From positions 1-8,199 of the forward strand of contig JAYUMV010000368.1 in NCBI GenBank assembly GCA_043762265.1: a stretch of 8,199 nucleotides of DNA. Reading direction: 5' to 3'. This DNA is from JANXLO01 sp043762265. Its GTDB lineage: Bacteria; Armatimonadota; Chthonomonadetes; Chthonomonadales; Chthonomonadaceae. The position numbers and the translations under genes are program-made. Under the pieces are notes generated by a model. It had not been told where the DNA came from, did not search any database, and saw only the letters and a list, made by a program, of their open reading frames with translations. Below, in pieces: positions 6,053-8,199 of this stretch (position 1 is the stretch's first letter; each line of letters begins with the position of its first letter).

Positions 6053-7216
6053 ATGAAACCGTCAGGGAAGAAAACTGTATACGGGCTGGCAGGTAGGGAG
6101 AGGATACTCCTCATGCTTGCTCTGGCTGTCGGAACCACTATTGGGCAGGAGACTATCGGCGCCTGTCAGGCCAGCCCACAGCATCTGCTGATGCAAGCCG
6201 CAAAGGCGGTGATGAAGGTAAAGGGAGATTCGGAGGAGGTTTCCTGGCTCTCTTCCCATGAACTGCTGATCGTCACAACGACACAAGAGGCGTATATTGG
6301 GACGGATATTCCTCCCGGCCCGCTGCACTGGAAGGGCTATGTGGACCTCGTCGATACCCAGACGCACACCAGAACACGCCTCCGCCCCCTTTCAAAACTG
6401 ATGAATGAAACAACAAGTTTCACGAGCGACGTTTCCGGTGTCATTGTCCCGTCGCCTGACGGCCAATGGTTCGTCTGGGAGACGCACACCAATCGGGGGA
6501 ACTGGTATACCGCCCATGTGGCGCATCGGGACGGAACCCAACATCGTGAATTAGGCGATAACTTTATTGAAGAGCAATTTTTTCTGGATGCACGCCATCT
6601 CGCTCACATGGAAGAACAGGGGGGTCTGATGACTATCCACGATCTGCAAAATCCCAGGAAAGATCAGGAGTACACTTCACGGCAGAAGGTATGGGCGGTT
6701 CTCCAGCCGTACGCGACCCGGCATCCCCTCTTTGTCGTGCCGGATTTTTCTCCCATGGGAACGCATCTCGCCGTCGCAATCAACTACTTTCGAATGCAAG
6801 ATCGTCCGCAACTATTTCATGTCAAGTCGTATCGGCAGGAAACCGCTCCTAAACCCGTTCGCACGCGAAAAATGAATCTACCGGAGGAGGCGAGAGTTCA
6901 AGAAATAGCGGTTTCTCCTCAACAGAAGACCCTCCTGTATCATCTCCAGTTGAAGCGGCAGCCGCTGCGACTATCTCTTGCTCCTACCGGAAGCCCGAAG
7001 GCCGAGATCGAAAGGCCCGCCATCGCAGCGTTGTGGGTCAGTCGGACAGATGGGAGTGAGATGCGCGAAATCGGTCATCTACTCATGCCTTCGAGTGGAA
7101 AGGGCTTTGATGACGCGCAGCTCAAACAGCTCCAATGGCTGCCGGATGGCAAGCGGATCAGTTTCGTCTACCAGGATACGCTCTACGTGGTATCTACCGA
7201 AGGAAAACGGTTATGA
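6053..7216 (+). CDS. Exported TolB/WD40-like beta-propeller protein, function unknown
   Basis: A 387-residue protein with a basic N-terminus and hydrophobic stretch (about 18-31) typical of a signal peptide, with possible cleavage near ACQA-SP (40/41). A Cys38 in TIGAC resembles a lipobox, but Glu33 fits that poorly. Propeller-like strands carry the SPDG-type turns of the TolB/PD40 family: PSPDGQWFVWE (133-143), a VSPQQKTLLYHL strand (287-298), WVSRTDGSEMREI (328-340) and WLPDGKRISFVYQDTLYVV (about 362-380). No catalytic domain follows, so it is not a full prolyl oligopeptidase. The frame can be extended to a TTG at 6017, but ATG 6053 places the signal peptide correctly; its SD-like GGTGAG (6035-6040) is weak. 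Parts of the gene are near 45% GC, below the neighbours. It is divergent from the transporter group and probably a separate unit. Confidence 0.75.
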   Translation: MKPSGKKTVYGLAGRERILLMLALAVGTTIGQETIGACQASPQHLLMQAAKAVMKVKGDSEEVSWLSSHELLIVTTTQEAYIGTDIPPGPLHWKGYVDLVDTQTHTRTRLRPLSKLMNETTSFTSDVSGVIVPSPDGQWFVWETHTNRGNWYTAHVAHRDGTQHRELGDNFIEEQFFLDARHLAHMEEQGGLMTIHDLQNPRKDQEYTSRQKVWAVLQPYATRHPLFVVPDFSPMGTHLAVAINYFRMQDRPQLFHVKSYRQETAPKPVRTRKMNLPEEARVQEIAVSPQQKTLLYHLQLKRQPLRLSLAPTGSPKAEIERPAIAALWVSRTDGSEMREIGHLLMPSSGKGFDDAQLKQLQWLPDGKRISFVYQDTLYVVSTEGKRL

Positions 7217-7314
7217 TCCTGGCGGCAGTTACCTCTGCGGTTAACCTGTTCGGTCGTCAAACCGCATGTCGAATGTTCCCTCATACCAAAATTCACCCAC
7301 CCTATCAATATACG

Positions 7315-7337
7315 AGAGGATTCTGAGGGCATCCTCT
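7315..7337 (+). other. 7-bp hairpin downstream of the TolB-like gene
   Basis: AGAGGAT (7315-7321) and ATCCTCT (7331-7337) are perfect inverted copies with a 9-nt loop, about 100 nt past the TolB-like stop and 6 nt before the -35 box of the next promoter. No T-run follows, so it is a poor intrinsic terminator. It could help end transcription with Rho or bind a regulator of the downstream promoter. Confidence 0.4.
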
Positions 7338-7343
7338 GAGGCA

Positions 7344-7372
7344 TTGACTCTGCGCCTTAGGACGGTTATAAT
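7344..7372 (+). promoter_or_regulatory. Near-consensus sigma70-type promoter for thioredoxin reductase
   Basis: TTGACT (7344-7349, five of six consensus bases), a spacer of exactly 17 bp and a perfect TATAAT (7367-7372). The predicted start near 7379 gives a leader of about 117 nt before the ATG at 7496. That is long for a housekeeping redox gene. Confidence 0.85.
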
Positions 7373-7495
7373 CAGAGCCACACGATGGCCTGCTCTCGTC
7401 GGCACTCTGCCCCAATGCCAATCGTAATAAAAGAGGCTATCGACTATTTTAGGACAACCAGTATTCTGCCCGTAGGAGGAGCAAGCTTTTTCAAC

Positions 7496-8199
7496 ATGAT
7501 TCATAAACTGATTATTATAGGTTCTGGACCGGCAGGATACACGGCAGCGCTCTATGCAGCACGCGCCAACTTGAAACCTTTGATGATCGACGGCGGCGTC
7601 GGCAGAGGCCAGGAGATGCTGGGTGCGGGCGGGCAGTTGATGATTACCACCGAAGTGGAGAACTATCCCGGATTCGAACATGGCATCGAAGGACCGGATC
7701 TCATGCGCATCATGCGCAAACAGGTGCTGCGATTTGGTACGGAGATCGTGGAAGACATCGTCACGAAAGTGGATATGAGCGAGCGCCCTTTCAAAGTCTG
7801 GGTGGAGGACGATCTCTACCAGGCGCGAACGCTCATCATCGCCACCGGAGCCTCCGCCAAGTGGATTGGAATTCCGGAGGAGAGACCGGTTTGGGAAGGG
7901 GGTCTGGGTGGAGCGGGAATCTCGGCGTGCGCTACGTGCGACGGCTTCTTCTTCAAGGGCAAAGAGATCGGCGTCGTGGGCGGCGGCGACACGGCGATGG
8001 AAGAGGCGATTTACCTGACCAACCATGCCAGCAAGGTCTATCTGATCCATCGGCGCGACACTCTGCGCGCCTCCAAGATCATGCAGGAACGTGCCTTCAA
8101 AAACCCGAAGATCGAGTTCATCTGGAATGCCGCTGTGGAACGTGTCCACGATCCGGAAGCCAAGCGCGTCACGGGCGTTACCCTGCGTGACACCGTCAC
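7496..8199 (+). CDS. trxB: Thioredoxin reductase (NADPH), N-terminal 234 residues
   Basis: A flavoprotein that reduces thioredoxin with NADPH in the cytoplasm; the C-terminus (usually about 310-330 residues in total) is beyond the right edge. Visible: FAD-binding GSGPAGYTAALYAARA (9-24), GGQLMITTEVENYPGF (45-60), ATGAS (116-120), the redox-active CATC (Cys145, Cys148) in SACATCDG, the NADPH-binding GGGDTAMEEA (162-171), and HRRDTLRASKIMQERA (185-200). The loop before GGQL is longer than in E. coli TrxB. The wording RASKIMQ-RA-NPKIE-IWN is nearer to plant/NTR-like reductases. The start is ATG 7496, where the conserved N-terminus begins; AGGAGGA (7474-7480) lies 15 nt upstream, rather far. The frame stays open upstream to an ATG at 7385, adding 37 residues without family resemblance. 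It has its own promoter. Confidence 0.96.
   Translation, partial: MIHKLIIIGSGPAGYTAALYAARANLKPLMIDGGVGRGQEMLGAGGQLMITTEVENYPGFEHGIEGPDLMRIMRKQVLRFGTEIVEDIVTKVDMSERPFKVWVEDDLYQARTLIIATGASAKWIGIPEERPVWEGGLGGAGISACATCDGFFFKGKEIGVVGGGDTAMEEAIYLTNHASKVYLIHRRDTLRASKIMQERAFKNPKIEFIWNAAVERVHDPEAKRVTGVTLRDTV

Noticed and set aside
7241..8149. 302-codon open frame on the minus strand
   Set aside because: It is antisense to trxB, which carries every diagnostic motif on the plus strand.

Overview
The window reads as a GC-rich chromosomal segment from a free-living, probably Gram-negative-type bacterium. The best taxonomic clue is the truncated gene at the left edge. It combines a 'planctomycete-type' cytochrome c domain (CYACH, then MPP) with the start of a DUF1549 (PSD1) domain. 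That architecture is typical of Planctomycetota and Verrucomicrobiota and also occurs in Armatimonadota-like lineages. I cannot name the organism. No rRNA, tRNA, transposase, phage gene or CRISPR array was seen.

Minus strand, read right to left (5875 to 1). First comes an inositol-monophosphatase-family phosphatase. After a 96-nt gap with a near-consensus sigma70-type promoter comes an RbsC-type sugar ABC permease. It overlaps by 11 nt a secreted PQQ-like beta-propeller protein. After a 314-nt gap full of small inverted repeats comes an RbsB-like lipoprotein binding protein. About 105 nt further on, past a 34-bp near-palindrome, lies the cytochrome/DUF1549 gene, which runs off the window. The set looks like a carbohydrate or polyol uptake locus combined with periplasmic oxidative or hydrolytic functions. 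The ATPase that should energise the permease is absent from the window.

Plus strand, from about 6000. A divergent 177-nt spacer holds an 11-codon upstream reading frame inside a 10-bp hairpin. It precedes a secreted TolB/WD40-like propeller protein of unknown function, whose base composition is visibly more AT-rich than its neighbours. A promoter with a perfect TATAAT then drives a thioredoxin reductase gene that is cut by the right edge.

Four of the seven protein genes appear to use GTG or TTG starts, supported by Shine-Dalgarno placement, promoter position or gene overlap. Nothing here is clearly a new biological system. The most unusual points are the propeller gene inserted between permease and binding protein, the hairpin-rich spacer, and the 34-bp near-palindrome.
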